From assembly GCF_003173055.1 (NCBI RefSeq), contig NZ_QGLF01000001.1, positions 379,085 through 443,084 of the forward strand: a stretch of DNA of 64,000 bases. The letters run 5' to 3'. The position numbers and the translations under genes are program-made. The notes below the pieces were generated by a model. It saw only the letters and a program-made list of their open reading frames with translations. It was not told the origin of the DNA and ran no database searches. Below, in pieces: positions 43,289 through 52,265 of this stretch (position 1 is the stretch's first letter; each line of letters starts with the position of its first letter). Origin of the DNA: Zavarzinia compransoris (GTDB lineage Bacteria > Pseudomonadota > Alphaproteobacteria > Zavarziniales > Zavarziniaceae).

Positions 43289-43977
43289 TGGACACGGACG
43301 CCGTATTGGCCGTCGTTAAGGCCCGCCTGAAAGAGTTGGGGATGTCGGCCAAGGATGCGTCCTTGAAGGCCGTGGGCAATGACGCGCTAATCGCTAATAT
43401 GGGGCGACGGCGCTACGGATCGCCAACACTGGAAAACCTGATGGCTCTGGCTCGGGCGCTGGATCTGGAATTGTATTTCGGCCCTCCACGAAGGGCGGAC
43501 ATGCTCGAACCGCCCCCAGCGATCGACACGCGGGTTGGGGGGCAAGATTTCAACCTGATCGCCCGCTACAATGTCAACGTGTCGGCCGGGCCTGGCCTTG
43601 TGCCGGTGTCTGAAACGGAAGATGGCCACCTCGCATTCAGCAAGACGTGGTTGCGCGACAACGGTATCAATCCGGCCCGCGCCGGCATCGTCCGCGTGCA
43701 GGGGGATAGCATGGCCCCCACCATCCCCGATGGTGCACTGGTTCTCGTTCACGGTGCCGAGGATCAGGTTCAGCATTCCGGCATCTACGCCTTCAGCCGC
43801 GCAGGTCATTCCTACGTAAAAAGACTGACCCCCCTCGGCCGTGGCGCCGACGGTCGCATGGTCGGCTTGGCCATTGTCTCCGACAATCCTTCTACCCAGC
43901 CCGAGGTTTTGATAGGCGCGGCACTGAATGAACTGCGCATCGTCGGCCGCGTCCGCTGTGCCATGATTAGCCTCTAA
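43288..43977 (+). CDS. LexA/S24-type phage repressor
   Basis: 229 residues. The N-terminal helix-turn-helix domain (about 5-65: KARLKELGMSAKDASLKAVGNDALIANM) is followed by a linker and an S24 peptidase domain with Ser141 (GDSMAPTI) and Lys178 (YVKRL). A plausible self-cleavage bond is Ala100-Gly101. RecA-stimulated cleavage would induce the phage after DNA damage, unlike the non-cleavable Mu repressor. The ATG at 43288 lies within an operator; an alternative upstream start at 43216 would cross all operators and is unlikely. Confidence 0.9.
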   Translation: MDTDAVLAVVKARLKELGMSAKDASLKAVGNDALIANMGRRRYGSPTLENLMALARALDLELYFGPPRRADMLEPPPAIDTRVGGQDFNLIARYNVNVSAGPGLVPVSETEDGHLAFSKTWLRDNGINPARAGIVRVQGDSMAPTIPDGALVLVHGAEDQVQHSGIYAFSRAGHSYVKRLTPLGRGADGRMVGLAIVSDNPSTQPEVLIGAALNELRIVGRVRCAMISL

Positions 43978-43991
43978 ATGGCCGGAAATTC

Positions 43992-44126
43992 AGTTCCGAC
44001 TTTTCCATTGCGCACCGCCGCCCGCCATTCCAGAAACTGATTTATTTTCAATGGGTTACGATAAGTCGGAACGCGCGGGCGAAGTCGGAACCGGAGTTCC
44101 GACTTTGTCGCTGGAACTCGGAACTC
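43992..44126. repeat. five-copy AAGTCGGAAC(T) repeat cluster
   Basis: Sites: AGTTCCGACTT (43992-44002), AAGTCGGAAC (44063-44072), AAGTCGGAAC (44082-44091), AGTTCCGACTT (44095-44105; with the preceding copy an inverted pair) and AACTCGGAACT (about 44115-44125, one mismatch). They lie right after the repressor gene and before the transposase sites. A protein-binding array is likely. Confidence 0.75.
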
Positions 44127-44301
44127 GCATTTTGACGGCTTCCAAGCGTGAAAGGCGGGCCCCATTTATCTCGGGAGAGACTTGGCAAAAGGCCAGGGAA
44201 TGGCGGAAATACAGGCTATTCGGGCATCTTTCACGCCGGCCGAGGAACCTCATGTCCGATCCTCTCGAAGCGCTCTCCCGCCCCGTCATTTGCCGCTCGT
44301 C

Positions 44302-44359
44302 GAGTGCTCAAAACGCCCTGCACAAATCGTCGGAAGCCCCGGAAAAGTGCTCAAATCGC
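44302..44359 (-). repeat. two transposase-end binding site candidates, immunity end
   Basis: GAGTGCTCAAAACGC (44302-44316) is the inverted form of the site at 7622-7637, and AAGTGCTCAAATCGC (44345-44359) is a second copy. Sequence near the very end (AAACCGCCCTGCAC, about 44480-44493) resembles AAAACGCCCTGCAC at 44310-44323, suggesting a further terminal site. Confidence 0.65.
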
Positions 44360-44500
44360 TTTCCGGAACCCTGAACGTCTCATTTCTGAACGAATTTTTT
44401 TGAGATGCCTGTATTCCTGCGGGTTTCCGTCCCACCAGGTCCCCGCATCCCCCACCAAATCCCGCATCCGCCCTCTGCCTAAACCGCCCTGCACCTCACA

Positions 44501-44505
44501 GAGCG
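44501..44505. repeat. 5-bp target-site duplication (right copy)
   Basis: GAGCG follows the phage end CCTCACA and matches 7605-7609. The host abrB frame continues from here. Confidence 0.88.
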
Positions 44506-45355
44506 CGATCAGGACCAGCATCGCGGCGACGATCGCCGGCAGGGCCCGCAGCGCATGGCGCAGCAGCCCCGGCGTGAAGCGCAAGCCGATGCACCAGCCG
44601 AGAAGGGCATAGGCCAGGGCGAGCAGGGGCGGCGGCAGTTCGATGGTCATGACGCCGGCATGGACCAGCAGCGTGCCGGCGACGAGCGGCACCAGCATCG
44701 CCCCCGCCGGGATCCGCGCCCGGGCCGCGACGACCGGGCCCAGCAGCGCCAGCGCCAGGGTCGCCGCCAGCGCCTGCCCGTCGATGGGGCCGAACCATTC
44801 GACCGCTTGCAGCCGCTCGGGCCCGTGCCCGCCCGCGACCGCCGAGGCGATCACCGTGACCAGGATCACCCTTGTATATTGCATGAAGGCGACCAGCCGG
44901 GGATCGGCGCCATAAGCCTCGGCCATCAGCACCATGGCCGAGGCGGCCCCCGGGCTGCTGCCCCAGACCGCGGTCGTGCCCGGCAGCAGGCGCAGCCGCG
45001 CCAGGCCGAAGCCGAGGGCGGCGCTGGCCGCGATCACCGCGGCGATGCCGACGACCAGGATCGGCCAATGGCCCATCACCTCGCCGGTGACGGAAAGCGG
45101 CATCGCCCGCGCCATCATGCAGCCGAGCACGCCCTGGGCAAGCGCATAGGGCCGCCCCGGCACGTCGAGCGCGCGGCCCGAAACCGCCAGCGCGATCCCC
45201 GCCAGCATCGGGCCGAGCAGCAAGGCCGCCGGCAGCCCGGCCCCGGCGAGCAATACGGCCAGTACGGCTGAAAGGGCGACCAGCGCCAGCCAGTGCCGCC
45301 AGATGGTCACGTCGCCATTCCCGCCGCCTGCGCCCCGGCCGATACGCAATGCCAC
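44501..45355 (-). pseudogene. 5' part of abrB-family transporter gene interrupted by the prophage
   Basis: 285 codons of an AbrB-family (Gate domain) inner-membrane protein with repeated hydrophobic helices and typical motifs [51 protein letters not shown] and IPAGAMLVPL. The frame stops at LIALC at the phage boundary and continues correctly at 7609. The gene's real start may be a GTG (VTIWRHW) about 15 codons inside the frame. The open frame runs 150 bases into phage DNA, so a truncated protein with a foreign tail could still be made. Confidence 0.92.
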
Positions 45356-45408
45356 GACCTTTCCGCGCCTGTCCGAACCGCCGGCCCGAGGATGGGCCGG
45401 GCACCGCC

Positions 45409-45846
45409 ATGCGTCAACGGCCCTGCGACACGGAGGAATGCTGCATCGACGGTAATGTCGCCGGTCTCAGCGGCGCCGCCGACCGGATCGGCGAAATGAT
45501 CCGCCTGATCGAGGCGACCGCCGGCCAGACCAAGCTGCTTGCGCTCAACGCGACGATCGAGGCGGCACGGGCGGGGGAGACGGGCAAGGGCTTCGCGGTG
45601 GTCGCGGCCGAGGTGAAGACGCTCGCCAACCAGACGGCGGCGACGAGCGAGATCGCCCGCAATGTCGATCAGGCGGCGCGGCGCGCCCAAGCCGTCTCGA
45701 CCGCGATCGACGGCGTGCGCGATGCCGCCTCGGAGACCTCGACCTCGTCGAACCACGTCTTTCGCGCGGCCGGCGATCTCGACCGCCAGGCCGAGCGGCT
45801 GCGCGCCGGTGTCGACCGCTTCCTGAAGGCGGTGAAGGCGGCCTGA
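45409..45846 (+). CDS. methyl-accepting chemotaxis signalling-domain fragment
   Basis: 145 residues. The hairpin-tip signature of chemoreceptors is clear ([45 protein letters not shown]). Sensor, membrane, HAMP and about half of the coiled-coil bundle are missing. It lies between the abrB gene and cysNC with no partner receptor. It may be a decayed receptor remnant or a short soluble signalling protein. The ATG at 45409 was chosen; an upstream in-frame start adds a Pro/Arg-rich segment. Confidence 0.65.
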   Translation: MRQRPCDTEECCIDGNVAGLSGAADRIGEMIRLIEATAGQTKLLALNATIEAARAGETGKGFAVVAAEVKTLANQTAATSEIARNVDQAARRAQAVSTAIDGVRDAASETSTSSNHVFRAAGDLDRQAERLRAGVDRFLKAVKAA

Positions 45847-45885
45847 GCCGTTCCCCCGCGCCTTGCCCGGATGGGCCGTCCGGCG

Positions 45886-47784
45886 TCAGATGACGCCGGC
45901 GCCCTCCAGGTGGGCGATGATGGCGTCGGCCGCGGTCTCGACGGCGAGGTCGGCGGCCTGGAGGTGGATTTCCGGATCTTCCGGCGCCTCATAGGGGCTG
46001 TCGATGCCGGTGAAGTTCTTCAGCTTGCCCTCGCGCGCCTTTTTGTAGAGACCTTTCACATCCCGGGCCTCGGCGACCGCCAGCGGCGTGTCGACGAAGA
46101 CTTCGAAGAATTCGCCGGCCTTGACCAGTTCGCGCGCCATGCGCCGCTCCGAGCGGAAGGGCGAGATGAAGGAGACGAGGACGATCAGGCCCGCATCCAC
46201 CATCAGCTTCGAAACCTCGGCCACGCGGCGGATATTCTCCACCCGGTCGGCATCGGTGAAGCCCAGGTCCTTGTTCAAGCCGTGGCGGACATTGTCGCCG
46301 TCGAGCAGATAGGTGTGGCGGCCGCGGGCATAGAGCTTCTTCTCGACCATATTGGCGATGGTCGATTTGCCGGCGCCGGAAAGCCCGGTGAACCACAGGA
46401 TCGCCGGCTTCTGGCCCTTCAGGTCGGCGCGCTGGTCCTTGGCGACGTCGACCGCCTGCCAATGGACGTTGTCCGAGCGGCGGAGCGCGAAATGCAGCAT
46501 GCCGGCGCCGACCGTCGCATTGCTGATGCGGTCGATCAGGATGAAGCCGCCGGTGGTCGTGTTTTCCTTGTAGGGGTCGAAGGCGACCGGCTGGTCGGTG
46601 GCGACATTGACGATGCCGATCTCGTTGAGATCCAGCTTCTTCGCCGCCAGGTGTTCCAGCGTATTGACGTTCACCTTGTATTTCGGCTCGGTGATCGAGG
46701 CGGTGACCACCTTGGTCCCGAGCTTCATCAGGTAGGGGCGGCCGGGCAGCATGGCGCCGTCGCTCATCCAGACCAGGGTCGCCTCGAACTGGTCGGCCAC
46801 GCTCGCCGGCCCGTCGGTGCGGGAAATCACGTCGCCGCGGGAAATGTCGATCTCGTCCGCCAGGGTCAGGGTGATGGACTGGCCGGCGACCGCGACCTCG
46901 AGGTCGCGGTCCTGGGTGACGATGCGGGCGACGGTCGAGGCGCGGCCCGAGGGCTGGACGCGGACGGCATCGCCGGGCCGGATCTCGCCCGCCGCGATCT
47001 GGCCCGAAAAGCCGCGGAAATCCAGGTTCGGCCGGTTCACCCATTGCACGGGCAGGCGGAAGGGGGCCTTGCGGGCCTCGTCCTCGACCTCGACGGTCTC
47101 GAGATATTCCATCAGGGACGGGCCCTGGTACCAGGGCGTTTCCTCGGCCCGGGCCAGCATGTTGACGCCCTTCAGCGCCGACAGCGGGATCGCGGCGATA
47201 TCGGCAAGGCCGATCCGGGCGGCGAAGGCCTTGTAATCGGCCAGGATGCGCTCGAAGGTCGCCTGGTCGTAATCGACCAGGTCCATCTTGTTGATGGCCA
47301 GCACGACCTTGCGGATGCCGATCAGGGAGACGAGGTAGGAATGCCGCCGGGTCTGGGTCAGCACGCCCTTCCGCGCATCGATCAGGATCACGGCGACCTG
47401 GGCGGTGGACGCGCCGGTCACCATGTTGCGGGTATATTGCTCGTGGCCCGGGGTGTCGGCGACGATGAACTTCCGCTTCTCGGTCGAGAAGAAGCGATAG
47501 GCGACGTCGATGGTGATGCCCTGTTCGCGCTCGGCGGCGAGGCCGTCGACGAGAAGGGCGAAATCGATCTCGCCGCCCTGGGTGCCGACCTTCTTCGAAT
47601 CGTTTTCGAGGGCCGTCATCTGGTCCTCGAAGATCATCTTCGAATCGTAGAGCAGGCGCCCGATCAGGGTCGATTTGCCGTCGTCCACCGAACCGCAGGT
47701 GATGAAGCGCAGCAGCGATTTCCGCTCGTGCACCTTCAGGTATTGCTCGATATCGGTGGCGATCAGGTCGGAGACATGGGCCAT
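45886..47784 (-). CDS. cysNC: bifunctional sulfate adenylyltransferase subunit 1 / adenylylsulfate kinase
   Basis: 632 residues. The N-terminal GTPase (CysN) has [15 protein letters not shown] (P-loop, about 31-45), DTPGHEQY and NKMDLVDY, followed by two beta-barrel domains. From about residue 450 an APS kinase (CysC) follows with [24 protein letters not shown] and [16 protein letters not shown]. With CysD it makes APS from sulfate and ATP and then phosphorylates it to PAPS for cysteine synthesis or sulfation. The start overlaps the cysD stop (TGATG), so they are translationally coupled. Confidence 0.95.
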   Translation of the reverse strand: MAHVSDLIATDIEQYLKVHERKSLLRFITCGSVDDGKSTLIGRLLYDSKMIFEDQMTALENDSKKVGTQGGEIDFALLVDGLAAEREQGITIDVAYRFFSTEKRKFIVADTPGHEQYTRNMVTGASTAQVAVILIDARKGVLTQTRRHSYLVSLIGIRKVVLAINKMDLVDYDQATFERILADYKAFAARIGLADIAAIPLSALKGVNMLARAEETPWYQGPSLMEYLETVEVEDEARKAPFRLPVQWVNRPNLDFRGFSGQIAAGEIRPGDAVRVQPSGRASTVARIVTQDRDLEVAVAGQSITLTLADEIDISRGDVISRTDGPASVADQFEATLVWMSDGAMLPGRPYLMKLGTKVVTASITEPKYKVNVNTLEHLAAKKLDLNEIGIVNVATDQPVAFDPYKENTTTGGFILIDRISNATVGAGMLHFALRRSDNVHWQAVDVAKDQRADLKGQKPAILWFTGLSGAGKSTIANMVEKKLYARGRHTYLLDGDNVRHGLNKDLGFTDADRVENIRRVAEVSKLMVDAGLIVLVSFISPFRSERRMARELVKAGEFFEVFVDTPLAVAEARDVKGLYKKAREGKLKNFTGIDSPYEAPEDPEIHLQAADLAVETAADAIIAHLEGAGVI

Positions 47785-48692
47785 CAGAAATACCCCTCCT
47801 GCTTCTTCTTTTCCATGGAGGCGGATTGATCGTGGTCGATCACCCGGCCCTGGCGCTCGGAGGTTCGGGTCAGCAGCATTTCCTGGATGATGGCGGGCAG
47901 CGTGTCCGCCTCGCTCTCGATCGCGCCGGTCAGCGGATAGCAGCCGAGGGTGCGGAAGCGCACCTTCTTCATCACCGGCGTCTCGCCGGGGGCGAGCGGC
48001 ATGCGGTCGTCGTCGACCATGATCAGGGTGCCGTCGCGTTCCACCACCGGCCGCTCCGCCGAGAAATAGAGCGGCACGATCGGGATGTTCTCGAGGTGGA
48101 TATATTGCCAGATGTCGAGTTCGGTCCAGTTCGACAGCGGGAAGACGCGGATCGATTCGCCCTTGTTCTTCCGCGTATTGTACAGCTGCCAGAGTTCCGG
48201 GCGCTGGTTCTTCGGGTCCCAGCGGTGTTGGGCCGAGCGGAAGGAGAAGATGCGTTCCTTGGCGCGCGACTTTTCCTCGTCGCGGCGGGCGCCGCCGAAG
48301 GCCGCGTCGAAGCCGTATTGGTCCAGCGCCTGCTTCAGCCCTTGCGTCTTCATGATGTCGGTGTGCAGCGCCGAACCGTGGACGAAGGGGCTGATGTTCA
48401 TGGCGACGCCTTCCGGGTTGATATGGACCAGCAGGTCCATGCCCAGGGTCTTCGCCATATTGTCGCGGAAGCTGATCATTTCCCGGAATTTCCACGTCGT
48501 GTCGACATGGAGCAGGGGGAAGGGCGGCTTCGACGGATAGAAGGCCTTCTGCGCCAGATGGAGCATCACGGCGCTGTCCTTGCCGACCGAATAGAGCATG
48601 ACCGGATTTTCCGTCTCGGCCACCACCTCACGCATGATGTGGATGCTCTCGGCCTCGAGGCGTTGCAGGTGGGTCAGGGTGTCGATGGACAC
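47784..48692 (-). CDS. cysD: sulfate adenylyltransferase subunit 2
   Basis: 302 residues of the PP-loop ATP pyrophosphatase family. The N-terminal region has [18 protein letters not shown] (SGGKDS-like PP-loop), then [17 protein letters not shown] and [25 protein letters not shown], all diagnostic of CysD. It forms the ATP sulfurylase with CysN. On the minus strand upstream, TTGCAG and TAAAAT boxes with 19-base spacing could be the promoter. Confidence 0.97.
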   Translation of the reverse strand: MSIDTLTHLQRLEAESIHIMREVVAETENPVMLYSVGKDSAVMLHLAQKAFYPSKPPFPLLHVDTTWKFREMISFRDNMAKTLGMDLLVHINPEGVAMNISPFVHGSALHTDIMKTQGLKQALDQYGFDAAFGGARRDEEKSRAKERIFSFRSAQHRWDPKNQRPELWQLYNTRKNKGESIRVFPLSNWTELDIWQYIHLENIPIVPLYFSAERPVVERDGTLIMVDDDRMPLAPGETPVMKKVRFRTLGCYPLTGAIESEADTLPAIIQEMLLTRTSERQGRVIDHDQSASMEKKKQEGYF

Positions 48693-48865
48693 GATCGGCT
48701 TCCGAACGTTGAAGGCAATTTTACGTACGAAAATCGCTAAATCTGCAATTTCCGAAGAGGGTGCAGATAAGCGCCGCCGACCGGGAAGGTCAAGCGCCGT
48801 GCCTGTTTCCTCACAAATGGAAAATTGCCATTTTCCAAATCGCCCGTCAACGGGCTTTGCCGATC

Positions 48866-49315
48866 TCAGCCCCAGCGAGCGGCAGCATCGTCGTCCGAGT
48901 CCTTGGCGGCGACCCAGGCGCTGGCGCCGTCGGCCGTCAGTTCGCGCTTCCAGAACGGGGCGGTGGTTTTCAGCGCGTCGATCAGGAAGCCGCAGCCCTC
49001 GAGCGCGGCGGCGCGATGGGGGGCGGCGGTGGCGACCAGGACGATGCGCTCGCCGAGGCGCAAGGGCCCGACCCGGTGAATGATGATGCCGCCGGTCAGG
49101 CCGAAACGGTCCCGCGCCGTCTCCGCGAGGCGGAGCAGGGCCTTTTCGGTCATGCCGGGATAATGTTCGAGTTCGATGCCGACGACATCCTTGTTGTCAC
49201 CATGATCGCGCACGATGCCGATGAACGAGGCGACCGCCCCGATTCCGCCGTCGCCGGTCATGCCGTCGAGGATGGCGCCCACGTCGAAATCCGCCGTCTG
49301 AACCTGTACTTTCAT
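48866..49315 (-). CDS. moaE: molybdopterin synthase catalytic subunit
   Basis: 149 residues. MoaE features are ASFIGIVRD near residue 30, [46 protein letters not shown] and the C-terminal TTAPFWKRE with its catalytic lysine. With MoaD it inserts two sulfurs into cyclic pyranopterin monophosphate to form molybdopterin. moaD is not adjacent. The ATG at 49315 was chosen because conserved sequence begins there. Confidence 0.95.
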   Translation of the reverse strand: MKVQVQTADFDVGAILDGMTGDGGIGAVASFIGIVRDHGDNKDVVGIELEHYPGMTEKALLRLAETARDRFGLTGGIIIHRVGPLRLGERIVLVATAAPHRAAALEGCGFLIDALKTTAPFWKRELTADGASAWVAAKDSDDDAAARWG

Positions 49316-49436
49316 GGCCCGGGTTCCATTTTTTTGTCCTGATGCCCCTGTTTCGGGGGAACCTTCCACCCGATGTGATATTAGACTTTAGCCACCATAA
49401 TTTAACGCTTGTCGTTCGACCGGAATAGGAGGGCCG

Positions 49437-51170
49437 ATGCCACATGACACGTCTCTGATTGCAACCGTGGCCATCGGCTTCGTTATCGCTTTCATCTTCG
49501 GTTTCTTTGCCAATAAGTTACGCCTGCCGCCGCTGATCGGCTATCTCATCGCCGGGGTCGCGGTCGGGCCGTTCACGCCCGGTTTCGTCGCCGATGCGGG
49601 GCTGGCGACCCAGCTTGCCGAGATCGGCGTCATTCTGCTCATGTTCGGCGTCGGCCTGCATTTCTCGGCTTCCGACCTGATGGCGGTGCGCTGGATCGCG
49701 CTGCCCGGCGCGATCGCCCAGATCGGCGTGGCGACCGCGCTCGGCATCGGCATCGCGCAGATCTGGGGCTGGTCGCTGGGGGCGGGGATCGTCTTCGGCC
49801 TCAGCCTTTCGGTCGCGAGTACGGTCGTGCTCCTCAAGGCCTTGGAGGAGCGGAACGCGGTCAACGGCGTCAACGGCCGCATCGCGGTCGGCTGGCTGAT
49901 CGTCGAGGATCTGGCGATGGTGCTCGCCCTGGTGCTGCTGCCGGCCTTCGCCGAGGCGCTGGGCGGCACCGTCGACGGCGCCCATGGCGGCGAGACGGCG
50001 GGCGGCGGGACCGGCCTCTGGCTCGGCCTGGCCATCACGCTCGGCAAGGTGGCGGCCTTCGTCGCCCTTGCCCTGCTGCTCGGGCCGCGGGTGGTGCCCT
50101 GGGTGCTGGCCCAGGTGGCGCGCACCGGCTCGCGCGAATTGTTCACCCTGTCGGTGCTGGCGATCGCGCTCGGCATCGCTTTCGGCTCGGCCGTGCTCTT
50201 CGGCGTTTCTTTCGCGCTCGGGGCCTTCTTCGCCGGCGTCGTGCTGAACGAATCCGATTTCTCGCATAAGGCGGCCAGCGAATCGATGCCGTTGCAGGAT
50301 GCCTTCTCGGTCCTGTTCTTCGTCTCGGTCGGCATGCTGTTCGACCCCATGGTGCTGATCAACGAGCCGCTGTCCGTGCTCGTGGTGCTGGCCATCATCG
50401 TGGTCGGCAAGACGGCGATCGCGGCGGCGATCGTGCTCGCCCTCGGCTATCCGATGGCGACGGCGCTGACCGTCTCGGCGGCGCTGGCCCAGATCGGCGA
50501 ATTCTCCTTCATCCTGGCCGGGCTCGGCATCGGGCTGAAACTCATGCCGGCGGAGGGGCAGGACCTGATCCTGGCCGGGGCGCTGCTATCCATTACCTTG
50601 AATCCCCTGGTCTTCTACGCTATGGACCGGCTGGCCAAAAAGCTGGTGCCGGCCGAGGGCGAGGTGCGGGGCGCCGCCAATCTCCGTTCGCTCGAACGCG
50701 AATTGATGAAGGCCCATATCCGCCAGGAAGCGCGCGAGGCGGAAAAGGTGCTGAAGGCCCAGCAACTGGCCGAGAGCTTCCCCATGTTCGCCAAGCTCGA
50801 CCCGCACGAGCGCCACGACCTGCTCAGCCTGTTCAAGCATCGCACGGCCAACCCGGGCGAGCGCCTGATCCGCAAGGGCGACCGGGCGGAATCGGTGTTC
50901 TTCATCGCGGCCGGGCGGGTGCAGGTCGATATCGCCGATGCCCGGATCAAGCTGGGCCCGGGCGAGCATTTCGGCGAAATGGCCCTGCTGTCGGGCGAAC
51001 GCCGCTCGGCGGATGTGACAGCCCTCGACTATTGCCAGTTCTTCACCCTGGACAAGCGCGACTTCCGTCACTTCATGACGACGCACCCGCAGGTGAAGAG
51101 GGCCTTCGAGGAAACCGCGGAAGCCCGCCGGGCGATGAACGCGGCCCAATCGGAGGAAGCCCTGCCCTGA
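49437..51170 (+). CDS. Kef-type K+/H+ antiporter with cyclic-nucleotide-binding domain
   Basis: 577 residues. The N-terminal two-thirds is a CPA2 exchanger with about 12 helices; key segments are LPPLIGYLIAGVAVGPFTPG, ASTVVLLKALEERNAVN, VGWLIVEDLAMVLALVLLP, and ALAQIGEFSFILAGLG. Instead of the usual RCK/TrkA-N domain it ends in a cNMP-binding fold (about 430-560) with PGERLIRKGDRAESVFFIAAGRVQV and GEHFGEMALLSGERRSADV. Ion transport may therefore respond to a cyclic nucleotide. Divergent from moaE; converges on motB. Confidence 0.9.
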   Translation: MPHDTSLIATVAIGFVIAFIFGFFANKLRLPPLIGYLIAGVAVGPFTPGFVADAGLATQLAEIGVILLMFGVGLHFSASDLMAVRWIALPGAIAQIGVATALGIGIAQIWGWSLGAGIVFGLSLSVASTVVLLKALEERNAVNGVNGRIAVGWLIVEDLAMVLALVLLPAFAEALGGTVDGAHGGETAGGGTGLWLGLAITLGKVAAFVALALLLGPRVVPWVLAQVARTGSRELFTLSVLAIALGIAFGSAVLFGVSFALGAFFAGVVLNESDFSHKAASESMPLQDAFSVLFFVSVGMLFDPMVLINEPLSVLVVLAIIVVGKTAIAAAIVLALGYPMATALTVSAALAQIGEFSFILAGLGIGLKLMPAEGQDLILAGALLSITLNPLVFYAMDRLAKKLVPAEGEVRGAANLRSLERELMKAHIRQEAREAEKVLKAQQLAESFPMFAKLDPHERHDLLSLFKHRTANPGERLIRKGDRAESVFFIAAGRVQVDIADARIKLGPGEHFGEMALLSGERRSADVTALDYCQFFTLDKRDFRHFMTTHPQVKRAFEETAEARRAMNAAQSEEALP

Positions 51171-51185
51171 CGCTCAGGGCAGGGC
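51159..51185. terminator. bidirectional hairpin terminator between kef-like gene and motB
   Basis: A perfect 12-bp stem (GCCCTGCCCTGA / TCAGGGCAGGGC) with a 3-base loop covers the kef-like stop codon and the gap before the motB stop. The genes converge here. There are no long U-tracts. Confidence 0.55.
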
Positions 51186-51189
51186 GCGC

Positions 51190-52251
51190 TCACGGCAGGG
51201 CGGGCACGGTCGCGATGCCCGGTGGCAACACCGGGCTTTCGCGCAGCAGGGTGATGGTGATGCGCCGGTTGGCGGGGTCGAGCGGATTGTCGGGGTTCAG
51301 CGGCTCCGACGCCGCCTTGCCCGAGATCTGGTAGACCCGTTCGGGCTTCACGCCGGCATCGATCAGCACCCGGCGGCTGGCGTTGGCGCGATCCGCCGAC
51401 AATTCCCAATTGGTATAGCCGGTCGACGAGCGATAGGGCGCCGCATCCGTGTGGCCGGCGACGGCGATGCGGTTGGGCAGGCGCCCGATCACCGCCGCGA
51501 TCTTGCCCAGCAGTTCGACCATCTTGGGCGACATGCGCGACGAGCCGGACTGGAACATGGCTTCGTTCCTGCCGTCGACCAATTGGATGCGCATGCCCTC
51601 GGGCGTGATGTCGACCAGCACCTGCGAGGCGATGACCTGCAATTCCGGCGAGGATTGCAGCGCCTGGCGCAGGGCATCCGCGGTTTCCTTGAAGCGCTGC
51701 TGCTCCGCCCGCGCCATGGCTTCGGCGCGGGTGTCGGCCGGGGGCGGCTGGTCGGCGCCGGCCGCGCTGCTCTGGTTGCTCTGGTTGTTCTGGTCGCCGG
51801 GCAGGGGGGCGGTCAGGGCGGAGGATTGCTGGCCGCCGTCGGCGCTCCGCTGCCGGTTGCCGTCGCTGCCCTGGCCGAGGTCGCTGAGGGGCTGGCTGTC
51901 GTCGTTTTCCTCGGCGTCGGTGGTGGCGCTGTCCGGCTCGATCCGGGTGATCAGGGCGGGGCTGCCGCCGCTGTTGCGGTTGCCGTCGCTCGAAATGCTC
52001 TGCCCGCCCAGGACGCCGCCGGCGCCCGACGTGGTCTCGCTCACGCTGACCGGGTCGAAATAATCGGCGATGCCCTGTTTCTGCGCTTCCGAGGTCGCGT
52101 TCAGCAGCCACAGCAGCAGGAAGAAGGCCATCATCGCGGTCACGAAATCGGCATAGGCGACCTTCCAGGCGCCGCCGTGATGGCCGCCGGCGACTTTCTT
52201 CACCCGCTTGATGATGATCGAGGGGGCCTGCCCGTTGTCGCCGTTGGCCAT
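51190..52251 (-). CDS. motB: flagellar motor stator protein MotB
   Basis: 353 residues. The single N-terminal membrane helix has the proton-binding Asp35 (AYADFVTAMMAFFLLLWLLN). A Gln/Asn/Ser-rich linker (about 60-190) is followed by an OmpA-like peptidoglycan-binding domain (IAVAGHTDAAPYRSSTGYTNWELSADRANASRRVLI...). It anchors the motor to the cell wall and, with MotA, conducts ions to drive rotation. It follows motA by 14 bases. Confidence 0.95.
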   Translation of the reverse strand: MANGDNGQAPSIIIKRVKKVAGGHHGGAWKVAYADFVTAMMAFFLLLWLLNATSEAQKQGIADYFDPVSVSETTSGAGGVLGGQSISSDGNRNSGGSPALITRIEPDSATTDAEENDDSQPLSDLGQGSDGNRQRSADGGQQSSALTAPLPGDQNNQSNQSSAAGADQPPPADTRAEAMARAEQQRFKETADALRQALQSSPELQVIASQVLVDITPEGMRIQLVDGRNEAMFQSGSSRMSPKMVELLGKIAAVIGRLPNRIAVAGHTDAAPYRSSTGYTNWELSADRANASRRVLIDAGVKPERVYQISGKAASEPLNPDNPLDPANRRITITLLRESPVLPPGIATVPALP

Positions 52252-52265
52252 GGTCTGGTCGCGCC

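Larger units (their letters stand above)
7610..44500. mobile_element. Mu-like transposable prophage, 36.9 kb
   Basis: The element starts TGTAGCGCGC and ends CACCTCACA, giving the TG...CA termini of Mu-type elements. It is flanked by the 5-bp duplication GAGCG and interrupts an abrB gene that can be rejoined exactly. It carries a DDE transposase, a MuB ATPase, GemA, a Mor-type activator, Mu-type head genes, a siphophage-type tail module and an S24 repressor. Transcription runs right to left except for the repressor and one orphan gene. No integrase, mom or gam gene is recognisable. All expected modules are open, so the prophage may be active. Confidence 0.93.
43978..44500. other. non-coding immunity-end region of the prophage
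   Basis: 523 bases between the repressor stop and the prophage end. It holds the AAGTCGGAAC cluster (43992-44126), two inverted transposase sites (44302-44359) and the terminal sequence. Short open frames exist on both strands but look non-coding. The region probably combines transposase-binding ends with a regulatory or enhancer element. Confidence 0.6.

Noticed and set aside
43974-44374. Short frames on both strands between repressor and prophage end
   Set aside because: They cross regulatory repeats and transposase sites, have poor starts and no conserved-looking sequence.
45886-48495. Extended 869-codon reading of cysNC
   Set aside because: The upstream half is out-of-frame sequence over cysD. 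The cysNC start overlapping the cysD stop at 47784 is the real one.
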